Position numbers and translations under genes: made by a program. Shown one piece after another: positions 26,111 to 35,200 of a stretch of 64,000 nt of DNA. A model generated the notes under the pieces. It was not told the DNA's origin, searched no databases, and was given only the letters and a program-made list of their open reading frames with translations. Within the stretch, counting starts at the first letter, position 1, and every line of letters begins with the position of its first letter. The stretch is from Mogibacterium sp. (GTDB lineage Bacteria > Bacillota > Clostridia > Peptostreptococcales > Anaerovoracaceae): assembly GCA_017403955.1 (NCBI GenBank), contig JAFRDH010000020.1, positions 62,001-126,000 of the forward strand, in the 5' to 3' direction.

Positions 26111-27016
26111 ATGGAATTCAGAGACGGAATAATCAACATAGATAAGCCTGAAGGCTGGACATCACAGGATGTCTGCGCCAAGCTCAGACGAAGGCTTCAC
26201 ATCAAGAAAATAGGACATACCGGAACGCTCGACCCTATGGCTACGGGCGTTTTGCCTGTATGCATAGGAAAAGCAACCAGGATCATCGAGTATTATGACA
26301 ATGATATGAAGACCTACCGCGCAATGATGAGGCTTGGTCTTGTAACGGATACACTCGATATAACAGGAGAGATCCTCGAAACAAGAAGTACAGAAGGTGT
26401 CTCTGAGACTGCGATCAGACAGGCTTTTGCCGCTTATACCGGCAAAGTAGAACAGATACCCCCTAAGTATTCAGCACTTCGTATCAATGGCAAAAGGGCG
26501 TATGATCTTGCAAGAGCAGGAGTCGATTTTGAGCTTAAGACAAGGACCGTAATGATCCCTTCGAATGAAGTTCTGGCTGTTGATCTCGAGCAAGGTATCG
26601 TAGAATTCGAAGTCACATGTTCTAAGGGGACATATATCCGTACGATTTGCGATGATATAGGCAGGGAACTTGGCTGCGGAGCGGCGATGTCGGCTCTGAG
26701 GAGAACAGCTTCAGGGTATTTTAAAGCCTATAAAGCAGTAGATATCAAAAACCTTGTAGAAATGTCCGACGAAGAAATCGCAGAATTGATCATTCCAATG
26801 GACATTACGCTTGAAAACCTCGGAATCGTTGAACTTGACGATAACAGAGTTATTGCTTTCGGAAGCGGAAACACCTCAGCGGTAGGTTTCAGCATTGTAA
26901 AACCGTCCCGGATGAATCAGATTTTCAGAGTTTATAATAAAGGAACGTTTCTTGGGATCGCTACACTTGAGAAACGAACTCTCATTCCTGCTAAAGTGAT
27001 CAGAACGACTAATTAG
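26111..27016 (+). CDS. truB: tRNA pseudouridine-55 synthase TruB
   Basis: TruB makes the T-loop pseudouridine 55 of tRNAs. The 301-residue protein has GIINIDKPEGWTS, HTGTLDPMATGVLPVCIGKATR with the catalytic aspartate, the YEGTVDFG-equivalent tract TYRAMMRLG, PPKYSALRINGKRAYDLAR and a C-terminal PUA-like segment. The ATG lies 14 bases after the nrnA stop, with GGCGG as a modest ribosome site. truB-ribF-rpsO-pnp is a conserved series. Confidence 0.97.
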   Translation: MEFRDGIINIDKPEGWTSQDVCAKLRRRLHIKKIGHTGTLDPMATGVLPVCIGKATRIIEYYDNDMKTYRAMMRLGLVTDTLDITGEILETRSTEGVSETAIRQAFAAYTGKVEQIPPKYSALRINGKRAYDLARAGVDFELKTRTVMIPSNEVLAVDLEQGIVEFEVTCSKGTYIRTICDDIGRELGCGAAMSALRRTASGYFKAYKAVDIKNLVEMSDEEIAELIIPMDITLENLGIVELDDNRVIAFGSGNTSAVGFSIVKPSRMNQIFRVYNKGTFLGIATLEKRTLIPAKVIRTTN

Positions 27017-27021
27017 AATAT

Positions 27022-27984
27022 ATGCAGATTTTTACAACACTGGAAGATATTAATATAGAAGGCAAAACAGCGGTAGCTCTCGGAAATTTTGACGGTCTCC
27101 ACATCGGTCACAGAGCTATCATGCAGGATGCTATAGATGCAGCGCATGAACTGGGACTCAAGTCGCTTTGTTTTACATTTTCGAACCACCCATTCAACTT
27201 CATTCTTCAGAGAAGTGATGATGACCCTGATGCTGTCAAGCTCATCTGCACTGAAGATGAAAAGGTGGAGCTCGTTGAGGGAATGGGATTTGATATTCTC
27301 GTCAATGTCCCGTTTGATGAAGACATAATGAAAATGAGAGCTCATGCTTTCTTCGAGAACATAATCATGAACAAGCTTCAGGCAGGCTTTGTGTCAGTTG
27401 GTTTCAATTATACTTACGGTGCAAGGGCAGAGGGCAAGCCTCCTATGCTTATCGAAGAATGCGGAAAGGCCGGTATCGGTGTAAATGTTCATGAGGCAGT
27501 CAAAGCTGACGGAAAGATAGTCAGCTCGACTCTTATTCGCGAGATGATCAGCACCGGCAATATGGAGAAAACTGCGAAATACCTCGGAAGGCCGTATGCT
27601 TTCAGCGGAGAAGTCAGCCACGGCAGACATATCGGCAGCAAAAATGGTTTCCCGACTATCAATATTCCGACTCCTGCAAGACAAATGCTCCCTCCGAACG
27701 GAGTATATTTCAGCAGGATCGTGATCGGTGAAAGATCTTTTAACAGCATCTCCAATATCGGGATCAATCCGACGGTCAGCAGCGATAACACTAAAACGAT
27801 CGAGACATATATTTTCGATTTTGATGAAGATGTATATGGAGATGATGTCGTTGTGTACTTCGATCATTTCTCAAGAGGCGAGCGCAAGTTCAGATCAAGG
27901 GAAGATCTCTTTGACCAGATCTCACGCGACTGTGAACAGGCAAAGGCTTTCCACGCGCGCAGGGCAGCCTCTCAGAATTTGTAA
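27022..27984 (+). CDS. ribF: Bifunctional riboflavin kinase / FAD synthetase RibF
   Basis: RibF phosphorylates riboflavin to FMN and adenylates FMN to FAD. The 320-residue protein shows the nucleotidyltransferase domain with GNFDGLHIGHRAI (HxGH), SSTLIREMIS near residue 170, and the C-terminal flavokinase domain with GRPYAFSGEVSHG and GFPTINI. The flavin-dependent products encoded downstream (acyl-CoA dehydrogenase, EtfAB, nitroreductase-family protein) depend on its output. It starts five bases after the truB stop. Confidence 0.96.
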   Translation: MQIFTTLEDINIEGKTAVALGNFDGLHIGHRAIMQDAIDAAHELGLKSLCFTFSNHPFNFILQRSDDDPDAVKLICTEDEKVELVEGMGFDILVNVPFDEDIMKMRAHAFFENIIMNKLQAGFVSVGFNYTYGARAEGKPPMLIEECGKAGIGVNVHEAVKADGKIVSSTLIREMISTGNMEKTAKYLGRPYAFSGEVSHGRHIGSKNGFPTINIPTPARQMLPPNGVYFSRIVIGERSFNSISNIGINPTVSSDNTKTIETYIFDFDEDVYGDDVVVYFDHFSRGERKFRSREDLFDQISRDCEQAKAFHARRAASQNL

Positions 27985-28003
27985 TTTATTTTTCAAATAA
28001 AGA

Positions 28004-28032
28004 TAGACAACACGGCTTATTCGTGTTAATAT
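28004..28032 (+). promoter_or_regulatory. Promoter of rpsO
   Basis: TAGACA (28004-28009) and TAATAT (28027-28032) are separated by 17 bases. Transcription would begin near 28039, exactly at the first hairpin of the rpsO leader. Confidence 0.6.
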
Positions 28033-28038
28033 ACGAGC

Positions 28039-28178
28039 GTTGCTATGATTGGCAACAATCTAACTAATATACCCTCGCCGCAGTGATGCGCTTTTTCTCC
28101 AGAAGGTCTGTTTGATAACTGGCAGGCTGCAGGGCGGTCACGCAGAGTGGGTGAATCTAAGAAAAGGAGATTATTTTT
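28039..28178 (+). promoter_or_regulatory. Structured rpsO leader, candidate S15 autoregulatory element
   Basis: The 140-base leader folds in at least three places: GTTGC/GCAAC (28039-28056), an outer stem CGCCGCAG (28076-28083) with CTGC-AG-GGCG (28127-28136), and CCAG/CTGG nested inside it (28099-28122). Ribosomal protein S15 represses its own mRNA through leader structures in several bacteria, with different folds per lineage. I cannot match this one to a named RNA family. Confidence 0.5.
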
Positions 28179-28445
28179 ATGCTTACAAAAGAAAAGAAAC
28201 AGGAAATCATCAAAGAGTACGCTATCAAGGAAGGCGATACAGGTTCCCCTGAAGTACAGGTTGCTATCCTTACTTACAGAATCAATGATCTGAACGAGCA
28301 CCTCAAAGAGCACCACAAAGACTTCCATTCAAGAAGAGGTCTGCTCAAGATGGTAGGACAGAGAAGAAGCCTTCTTAAGTATCTGAGAGAGACTGATATC
28401 GAGAGATACAGAAGCCTCATCGCACGTCTCGGACTGAGAAAGTAA
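28179..28445 (+). CDS. rpsO: 30S ribosomal protein S15
   Basis: S15 binds 16S rRNA helices 20-22 early in 30S assembly. The 88-residue protein has the full family pattern: [25 protein letters not shown], HKKDxHSRRGLL-like [25 protein letters not shown] and the C-terminal [19 protein letters not shown] precedes the ATG. It is flanked by its own promoter and terminator, so it can be a separate transcript, which is common for ribosomal proteins with autoregulation. Confidence 0.98.
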   Translation: MLTKEKKQEIIKEYAIKEGDTGSPEVQVAILTYRINDLNEHLKEHHKDFHSRRGLLKMVGQRRSLLKYLRETDIERYRSLIARLGLRK

Positions 28446-28456
28446 TTGATGATATA

Positions 28457-28485
28457 AAAGCGGGAGCTTTCACGACTCCCGCTTT
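28457..28485 (+). terminator. Terminator after rpsO
   Basis: A perfect 10-bp stem, AAAGCGGGAG with CTCCCGCTTT, and a 9-base loop. The downstream tract is only moderately T-rich, so some read-through into pnp may occur, as in the rpsO-pnp operons of other bacteria. Confidence 0.75.
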
Positions 28486-28556
28486 GCTTGTATTTTCAAA
28501 GCAAAACCCATAGGTAGTGAAGAATTTGAATTAACAGGAAGGAGTTGTTAATAAGA

Positions 28557-30674
28557 ATGGGTAGATTTACAGATTACAGAACTTTTAAGACAGCAGTAGG
28601 CGGAAGACTCCTGCAGCTCGAGATCGGCAAGGTTTGCGAGCAGGCAAACGGTCAGGTCACAGTAAGATATGGTGACACCGTTGTCAACTGCACAGTTTGC
28701 GCAAGCAAAGAGCCTAAGCAGGATGTGGATTTCTTCCCTCTGACATGCAGCTTTGAAGAGAAGATGTATGCAGTCGGCAAGATCCCGGGCGGATATATCA
28801 AGAGAGAGGGTCGTCCTTCAGATAAGGCAACTCTCGTTTCGAGACTTATCGACAGACCGCTCAGACCGCTTTTCCCGAAGGGATACAGAAATGATGTTGT
28901 AGTTACAGCTACTGCAATGTCAGTTGATTATGATTGCCAGCCTGAGGTCGCTTCACTCATCGGAACATCCGCAGCTATCGCTATTTCAGACATTCCATGG
29001 GACGGCCCTACAGCAGGTGTCGTAGTCGGAAGAGTAGACGGCGAATTCGTTATCAATCCTGATTTCGAACAGAGACAGGTTTCTGATATCAACCTCACAG
29101 TTTGCGGAACTGAAGAAGCTATTATGATGGTAGAAGCCGGCGCTAAGGAAGTTCCTGAAGATGAAATGCTCGAGGCTATTCTTTTCGGTCACGAAGAGAT
29201 CAAGAATATCTGCAGATTCATCAAGGAGATCGTTTCCGAGGTAGGCAAAGAGAAGCAGTCATACACTGTTTTCAAGGCAGGCGAGGATGTAGACGCAGCT
29301 GTAAGAGAATACGCTACACAGAAGATGGTAGATGCGATCTATACAGTCGACAAGCTCGAAAGACTCGATAACATGGAAGCAGTAGCAACAGAGACCAAAG
29401 AACATTTTGCTGAAGAATTTGAAGGCAGAATGGCTGAGGTAGACGAAGTTCTCTACAATGTCAAGAAGGAAGAAGTCAGACGCAGGATCCTCGAAGAAGG
29501 CGTTCGTCCTGACAACAGAGCACTCACAGAGATCAGACCTCTCTGGAGTGAGACAGGATTCCTTCCTAGAACACATGGTTCCGGACTCTTCAAGAGAGGA
29601 CAGACACAGGTTCTCTCAGTTTGCACACTTGCTCCTCTCAGCGAAGCTCAGTATCTTGATGGTATCGATGCTGATGTAACACGCAAGAGATATATGCATC
29701 AGTACAACTTCCCTGGTTACTGCACAGGCGAAGCAAAGCCTAACAGATCACCTGGCAGAAGAGAGATCGGCCACGGCGCTCTTGCAGAGAGAGCTCTCGT
29801 TCCTGTACTTCCTACAGAAGAAGAGTTCCCATATGCTATCAGAGTCGTCTCCGAAGTACTCTCATCCAATGGTTCATCCTCAATGGCTTCCACATGCGGA
29901 TCATGCCTCGCACTTATGGATGCCGGTGTTCCTATCAAGAAGCCTGTAAGCGGTATCGCAATGGGACTTATCGAAGGATTCAATGAAGACGGTTCCAGCA
30001 AGTTTGCTATTCTGTCTGATATCCAGGGTATGGAAGACTTCCTCGGCGACATGGACTTCAAAGTAACAGGTACACCTGACGGAGTAACAGCACTCCAGAT
30101 GGATATCAAGGTCCACGGACTTTCAAGAGAGATCCTCAAGCAGGCTCTTGATCAGGCTAAGGTAGGCAGAGCTCACATCCTTGAGAGCATGCTCGAAGAG
30201 ATCGCTGAGCCGCGTAAGGAACTCAGCCCATATGCTCCTAGATTTATCAGCATGAGAGTTGACCCTGACAAGATCAGACTCGTCATCGGACCTGGAGGCA
30301 AGACTGTTAACAGGATCGTTGAAGAGACCGGCGCTAAGATCGATATCTCCGATGATGATGTCGGATTCATCGCTATCTACGCTGTTGATCAGGAAAGTGC
30401 TGAAGCAGCAAGAAGAGAGATCGAGCTCATCACTGCAGATGTAGAAGTAGGAAAGGTCTATGAAGGCGAAGTAAAGAGAATCATGGCATTCGGCGCATTC
30501 ATCGAGATCCTCCCTGGCAAGGAAGGACTGCTCCACATCTCCAAGATGGCTAACCACAGAGTTGCTAAGGTCGAAGATGTCATGAACATCGGTGACAAGG
30601 TCCAGGTCAAGGTAACTGAGATCGACAACCAGAACAGAATCAATCTCTCAAGAAAAGAACTCGTGAAAGACTGA
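28557..30674 (+). CDS. pnp: Polyribonucleotide nucleotidyltransferase (PNPase)
   Basis: PNPase degrades RNA 3' to 5' with phosphate and can add tails. The 705-residue protein has two RNase PH-like cores (the first with GKVCEQANGQVTVRYGDT, the second with GFLPRTHGSGLFKRGQTQ and SCLALMDAGVP), a KH domain with GPGGKTVNRIVEETGAKIDI, and an S1 domain at the C terminus ending with RINLSRKEL. The ATG at 28557 follows AGGAAGGAG; the upstream in-frame TTG lies too close to that site. A strong terminator follows. Confidence 0.97.
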   Translation: MGRFTDYRTFKTAVGGRLLQLEIGKVCEQANGQVTVRYGDTVVNCTVCASKEPKQDVDFFPLTCSFEEKMYAVGKIPGGYIKREGRPSDKATLVSRLIDRPLRPLFPKGYRNDVVVTATAMSVDYDCQPEVASLIGTSAAIAISDIPWDGPTAGVVVGRVDGEFVINPDFEQRQVSDINLTVCGTEEAIMMVEAGAKEVPEDEMLEAILFGHEEIKNICRFIKEIVSEVGKEKQSYTVFKAGEDVDAAVREYATQKMVDAIYTVDKLERLDNMEAVATETKEHFAEEFEGRMAEVDEVLYNVKKEEVRRRILEEGVRPDNRALTEIRPLWSETGFLPRTHGSGLFKRGQTQVLSVCTLAPLSEAQYLDGIDADVTRKRYMHQYNFPGYCTGEAKPNRSPGRREIGHGALAERALVPVLPTEEEFPYAIRVVSEVLSSNGSSSMASTCGSCLALMDAGVPIKKPVSGIAMGLIEGFNEDGSSKFAILSDIQGMEDFLGDMDFKVTGTPDGVTALQMDIKVHGLSREILKQALDQAKVGRAHILESMLEEIAEPRKELSPYAPRFISMRVDPDKIRLVIGPGGKTVNRIVEETGAKIDISDDDVGFIAIYAVDQESAEAARREIELITADVEVGKVYEGEVKRIMAFGAFIEILPGKEGLLHISKMANHRVAKVEDVMNIGDKVQVKVTEIDNQNRINLSRKELVKD

Positions 30675-30694
30675 TCTTCGACCATAATAAATAG

Positions 30695-30728
30695 CAGGTC
30701 CTGACTGTTTAGTCAGGACCTGTTTTTT
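30695..30728 (+). terminator. Intrinsic terminator after pnp
   Basis: A perfect 12-bp stem, CAGGTCCTGACT with AGTCAGGACCTG, closes on loop GTTT and is followed at once by T6. It ends the long nusA-pnp run before the convergent reverse-strand genes. Confidence 0.93.
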
Positions 30729-30735
30729 AGCTAAA

Positions 30736-31170
30736 TCAGTGTATGTTGCGTTTGTTCTTCTCAGCTTCTACATTGTCGGTAGGGAAGATTATGGTAGCTT
30801 CTTCTTTGCCTCCTCCACCGTCATCACCACCATCATCGTCATCGTTATCATGATCATTCCGGCCTAATTTGCTGAGATCGATGCCGTGCTCTTTGGCTTT
30901 CTCAGAGACAGCGTCTTTGATATTCCGTAATACATAGTCTAAATCTCCGCGCAGTGAGTCCGAATCTACAAAACCTTTCGCATGAATCGGTTCATCGCTG
31001 TCTCCATCAACATCCTGAGGTCCATCGACATTCTCTTTGGATCCGAAAATGTGCGGATAGCGCTCGCGAACAGAGCGGTGATCTTCTTCCTCGCCACTAT
31101 TGATATACCTGACTATCGAATACGCCAGAACACCTATTAAGAACAGCAAACCTAAAATGATAAGCGGCAT
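30736..31170 (-). CDS. Single-pass membrane protein with Asp/Gly-rich tail, unknown function
   Basis: A 144-residue protein of unknown function. Residues 3-23 form one hydrophobic helix (LIILGLLFLIGVLAYSIVRYI); the rest is soluble and strongly acidic, with a helical part DYVLRNIKDAVSEKAKEHGI and then a stretch rich in Asp and Gly ending near residue 120. Topology by charge is ambiguous: the basic residue after the helix is weak. AGGAGTAAAT directly precedes the ATG, which supports a real gene. It follows the pseudouridine synthase gene by 77 bases on the same strand and may be co-transcribed. I know no family for it. Confidence 0.75.
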   Translation of the reverse strand: MPLIILGLLFLIGVLAYSIVRYINSGEEEDHRSVRERYPHIFGSKENVDGPQDVDGDSDEPIHAKGFVDSDSLRGDLDYVLRNIKDAVSEKAKEHGIDLSKLGRNDHDNDDDDGGDDGGGGKEEATIIFPTDNVEAEKNKRNIH

Positions 31171-31247
31171 ATTTACTCCTGCAAAATGTCCCCGGGTTAG
31201 ATATTTATAGAATTGTATACTGATTGCGTCTGTCAGTCAATTCCGAA

Positions 31248-31946
31248 TCAGATATGTTTCAATGAAGCGATTTCCTCACCGGTCAGTCTTCTGTATTGCC
31301 CGGAAGGCAGGTCAGGATCCAGTTCCAGCGGTCCCATGCTGAGACGCTTCAGATAAAGCACTTCATTTCCTACGCTCTGGAACATTCTTTTGATCTGATG
31401 GAATTTGCCTTCGCGAATCGTGATAAGAACTTCATCGGGCGGATCAAGTATTTCAAGTTCAGCAGGCAGGCATTTGAGTCCGTCTGTTAATATAAGTCCT
31501 TCGCGGAATAAAGTAACATCCGAATCATCCGCAATTTCAGCAAGCTTTGCATAGTATGTCTTGTCGACATGATGTTTCGGCGAGAGAAGGCGGTGAGCAA
31601 GTTCACCATCGTTTGTGATGAGAAGCAGTCCCTCCGTGTCGCGGTCGAGACGCCCGACAGGGAAGAGATCCTTGCGTTTTTGCTCATCTATCAGATCTAT
31701 AACCGTCTCTTCCCGGGAATCTTCGCTTGCACTGATGACACCGGCAGGCTTGTTCAACATGAAATATTCAAATTCTTCATAGGCAACAGGTATCCCGCAA
31801 TATGTGACTGCAGCATCTGAGGGAACTTTGAATCCGGGATCCTTGATCTGCGTTCCGTCAACTGCAACGCGGCCTGCTTTTATTTCCTTTTTGATCTCGG
31901 AACGGGTGCCGACACCCATATCCGCCAGAAACTTATCTAATCTCAT
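31248..31946 (-). CDS. rsuA: RsuA-family rRNA pseudouridine synthase
   Basis: A 232-residue synthase of the RsuA/RluB/E/F group that isomerises a uridine in 16S or 23S rRNA. It has an N-terminal S4 RNA-binding domain (MRLDKFLADMGVGTRSEIKK), YFMLNKPAGVISA, and the catalytic GRLDRDTEGLLLITNDGEL with its aspartate, followed by GKFHQIKRMF. The S4 opening and length resemble the 16S Psi516 enzyme (RsuA/YtzG) more than RluB. The ATG at 31946 is preferred over an upstream in-frame ATG since GGAGGA lies seven bases before it. A TATAAT at 31966-31971 on this strand would give a very short leader. Confidence 0.93.
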   Translation of the reverse strand: MRLDKFLADMGVGTRSEIKKEIKAGRVAVDGTQIKDPGFKVPSDAAVTYCGIPVAYEEFEYFMLNKPAGVISASEDSREETVIDLIDEQKRKDLFPVGRLDRDTEGLLLITNDGELAHRLLSPKHHVDKTYYAKLAEIADDSDVTLFREGLILTDGLKCLPAELEILDPPDEVLITIREGKFHQIKRMFQSVGNEVLYLKRLSMGPLELDPDLPSGQYRRLTGEEIASLKHI

Positions 31947-32050
31947 AACTGATTCCTCCGATTTCATTATACATTATTGCAAGCAGACAATGCGAGCCGG
32001 CAGGCAATTCAGTTTTTTAGTTTGAGGTGGTGCATTTCTTTGTATTTATG

Positions 32051-32066
32051 TGTTATAATGCATTGT
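32051..32066 (+). promoter_or_regulatory. Extended -10 promoter of ileS
   Basis: TGTTATAAT (32051-32059) is a strong extended -10 element; the -35 region is poor. The start would be near 32066, giving a leader of about 136 bases before ileS. Confidence 0.6.
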
Positions 32067-32090
32067 TATGTAATAATGGTTTACTATGTG

Positions 32091-32149
32091 TTCGTATGCC
32101 TGCAGGAGAATTTGAAGGTCTGATGCATATGGTCTGCAGATTGTACGAA
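32091..32149 (+). promoter_or_regulatory. Long-range hairpin in the ileS leader
   Basis: TTCGTA and CTGCAG (32091-32105) pair with CTGCAG and TACGAA (32134-32149), two 6-bp helices separated by an internal loop (TGC against ATTG), closing on about 28 bases. No T-box bulge sequence is visible, so a different control or a simple stability role is possible. Confidence 0.45.
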
Positions 32150-32201
32150 TGCGTAGTAACAATGTTAAAACAAAATATTAACAAAACAGGAGAATTGCAG
32201 T

Positions 32202-35200
32202 ATGTTTGAAAACTTATCAGATAAGCCTGTAGCTGAGTATCAGGCTGAACAGGTTAAACACTGGTCTAATATCGATCTTCTTGACCTCTGCGTAAAAGAG
32301 AGAGAAGGTGCTCCTTCATTTGTATTCTATGAAGGACCTCCGACTGCGAATGGTAAGCCGGGCATCCATCACATGATGGCAAGAACGCTCAAGGATTCCA
32401 TCAACAGATATAAGACAATGAAGGGATTCCAGGTAAAGCGTAAAGGCGGATGGGATACACATGGTCTTCCGGTTGAGATCGAAGTAGAAAAGCAGCTTGG
32501 ATTCAACGGCAAGCAAAGCATCGAAGAGTACGGTATCAAGGAATTTAATGAAAAGTGCCGTCAGTCTGTATTTACATATACACAGATGTGGACAGATATG
32601 TCAGATAAGATGGCTTATCTTGCTGATATGGATGATCCGTACATTACTTATAAGAATGACTACATCGAAACCGGTTGGTGGATCCTCAAAACAGCATTTG
32701 ACAAAGGCCTTATCTATGAAGGTCTTAAGATCCTTCCGTATTGCCCTCGCTGTGGAACAGGTCTTGCTTCACACGAAGTAGCACAGGGATATAAGGACAT
32801 CAAAGTAAATACACTGACTTGTAAGTTCAGACGTACAGGCGTTGACCATGATAATGAATACTTCCTTGCATGGACGACAACACCTTGGACACTTGCTTCG
32901 AACATTGCTCTTACAGTTGGACCTGACGTTGACTACGTTAAGTGTCTGATGAAGAGCGGCGAGAATGAAGGAAACCTTCTCTGGGTCGCTGAAGCTCTCG
33001 CAGACAAGACTTTCGGAAAAGACGAATACGAAGTAGTTGAGAAAGTCAAGGGTTCAGAAATGGAATACTGGACATATGAACAGCTTGAGCCATTCTGTGT
33101 TCCTGAAAAAGGAAAGGCAGCATTCATTGTAACATGCATGGATTATGTCAGCACAGAAGATGGTACAGGTATCGTTCATACAGCTCCTGCTTTCGGTGAA
33201 GATGACTATAACTGCGGACGCAAATACAATCTTGCAGTACTGCAGCCTGTTGACCAGACAGGATGCTATACAGAAACACCTTGGGCCGGAAGATTTGTAA
33301 TGGAAGACGGTCTTGATGTCGATATCATCAAGTATCTTGCTCAGGACGACAAGATCTATTCCAAGCAGAAACTCGAGCACGCATATCCTCACTGCTGGAG
33401 ATGCGATATGCCGCTTGTATACTATGCAAGCAAGTCCTGGTATATCGAGATGACCAAACTGAGAGACCAGCTCGTAGCCAATAACAATACTGTTAATTGG
33501 TATCCTCCATATGTAGGAGAGAAGAGATTCGGAAACTGGCTCGAAGATGTCAAGGACTGGGCTATCTCAAGATCAAGATATTGGGGAACTCCGATCCCTA
33601 TCTGGAAGTGCGAATGCGGACATCTGCACTGCGTCGGATCGCGTGCACAGCTCGTTGCTGATGCTGAGCAGGATATCGATGAAACTATCGAACTGCACAG
33701 ACCGTATGTTGACGATGTAACGATCAAGTGTCCGGAGTGCGGTAAGAGTATGCACAGGATCCCTGAAGTAATGGACTGCTGGTTCGATTCCGGCGCTATG
33801 CCTTTCGCTCAGTGGCATTACCCGTTTGAGAATGCAGATCATTTTGACGAGGAACTGTTCCCGGCTGATTTCATCTGCGAAGGTATCGACCAGACAAGAG
33901 GCTGGTTCTATTCGCTGATGGCTGTTTCGACGATCGTAAAAGGATGCGCTCCATACAAAAACGTTCTGGTCAACGATCTCATTCTTGATAAGAACGGTAA
34001 GAAGATGTCCAAGCACGTTGGCAACACTGTCAATCCGTTTGAAATGATGGATAAGTACGGTGCAGATGCTGTCAGATGGTATCTCGTATACGGATCACCG
34101 GCATGGACACCGACAAGATTTGACGAAGACGGCATCAAAGAAGTTATCAGCAAGGTATTCAGCACACTCAGAAATACCTATAATTTCTTCTGCCTTTATG
34201 CGAACATCGACAACATTGAGGCTGACAAGCTCGATGTTCCTTATGCTGACAGACCTGAACTCGACAGATGGATCCTCTCCAAGTACAACAAACTGATCAA
34301 CGACACAACTGAGTCTATGGATGCTTATGACCATATGAAGACAGTCAGAGCTATCGGCGACTTTATCAGTGACGATCTTTCCAATTGGTACATCAGAAGA
34401 GCCAGAAGAAGATTCTTTGCTGAAGGAATGAGCACAGACAAGAAGTCAGCATATGCAACAACTTATGAGATCCTCACAGGCGTTGCAAGAATGATGGCGC
34501 CGGTCGCTCCTTTCATCTCTGATGAGATCTATACTAAGCTCACAGGTGCTGCAACAGTTCATACCGCTTACTATCCTGAAGCTAAGAACGAGCTGATCGA
34601 TGAAAAGGTCGAAGAGAGAATGGATCTTGTCAAGACTCTCGTCAACCTTGGACGCAGCACAAGAGAACAGGAAAAGCTCAAAGTAAGACAGCCGCTTTCA
34701 AAGGTTATCGTTGATGGAAGATATAAGACTGTTATCGACGATCTGACTGACCTCATCACTGAGGAACTGAATGTCAAGGAAGTTCAGTTCGAGGACGATC
34801 TTGACAAGTATATGAACTTCCAGATCAAGCCGAACTTCAGAGCAGCAGGTCCTGTGCTCGGCAAGAATGTAAAAGCATTCGGAGGAATGCTTGCTCAGGC
34901 CGATGCAAAGGAGATCATCTCCAAGATCGCTCAGGGACCGATCCCGATGGAGATCAACGGACAGACATATGAAATCGGCGAGGACCTCCTCGATGTCAGG
35001 ATCTCATCAAAGGAAGGTTTCGTAGTCGGAATGGATAATAATGTCTTCGTAATCCTTGATACAACACTCACTCCTGAGCTGATCGAGCAGGGCTATGTCA
35101 GAGAGGTGATCTCCAAGATCCAGCAGCTCCGTAAGCAGGCAGATTTCGAGATGATGGACGAGATCGTTATCTACATGAATGCTGATGACGAAATCAAGGC

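Noticed and set aside
32060..32201. T-box riboswitch for ileS
   Set aside because: The specifier loop and conserved antiterminator sequence could not be found; only a two-helix hairpin is seen.
32027..32209. Forward 60-codon frame before ileS
   Set aside because: It covers the ileS promoter and leader and overlaps the ileS start; composition is not protein-like.
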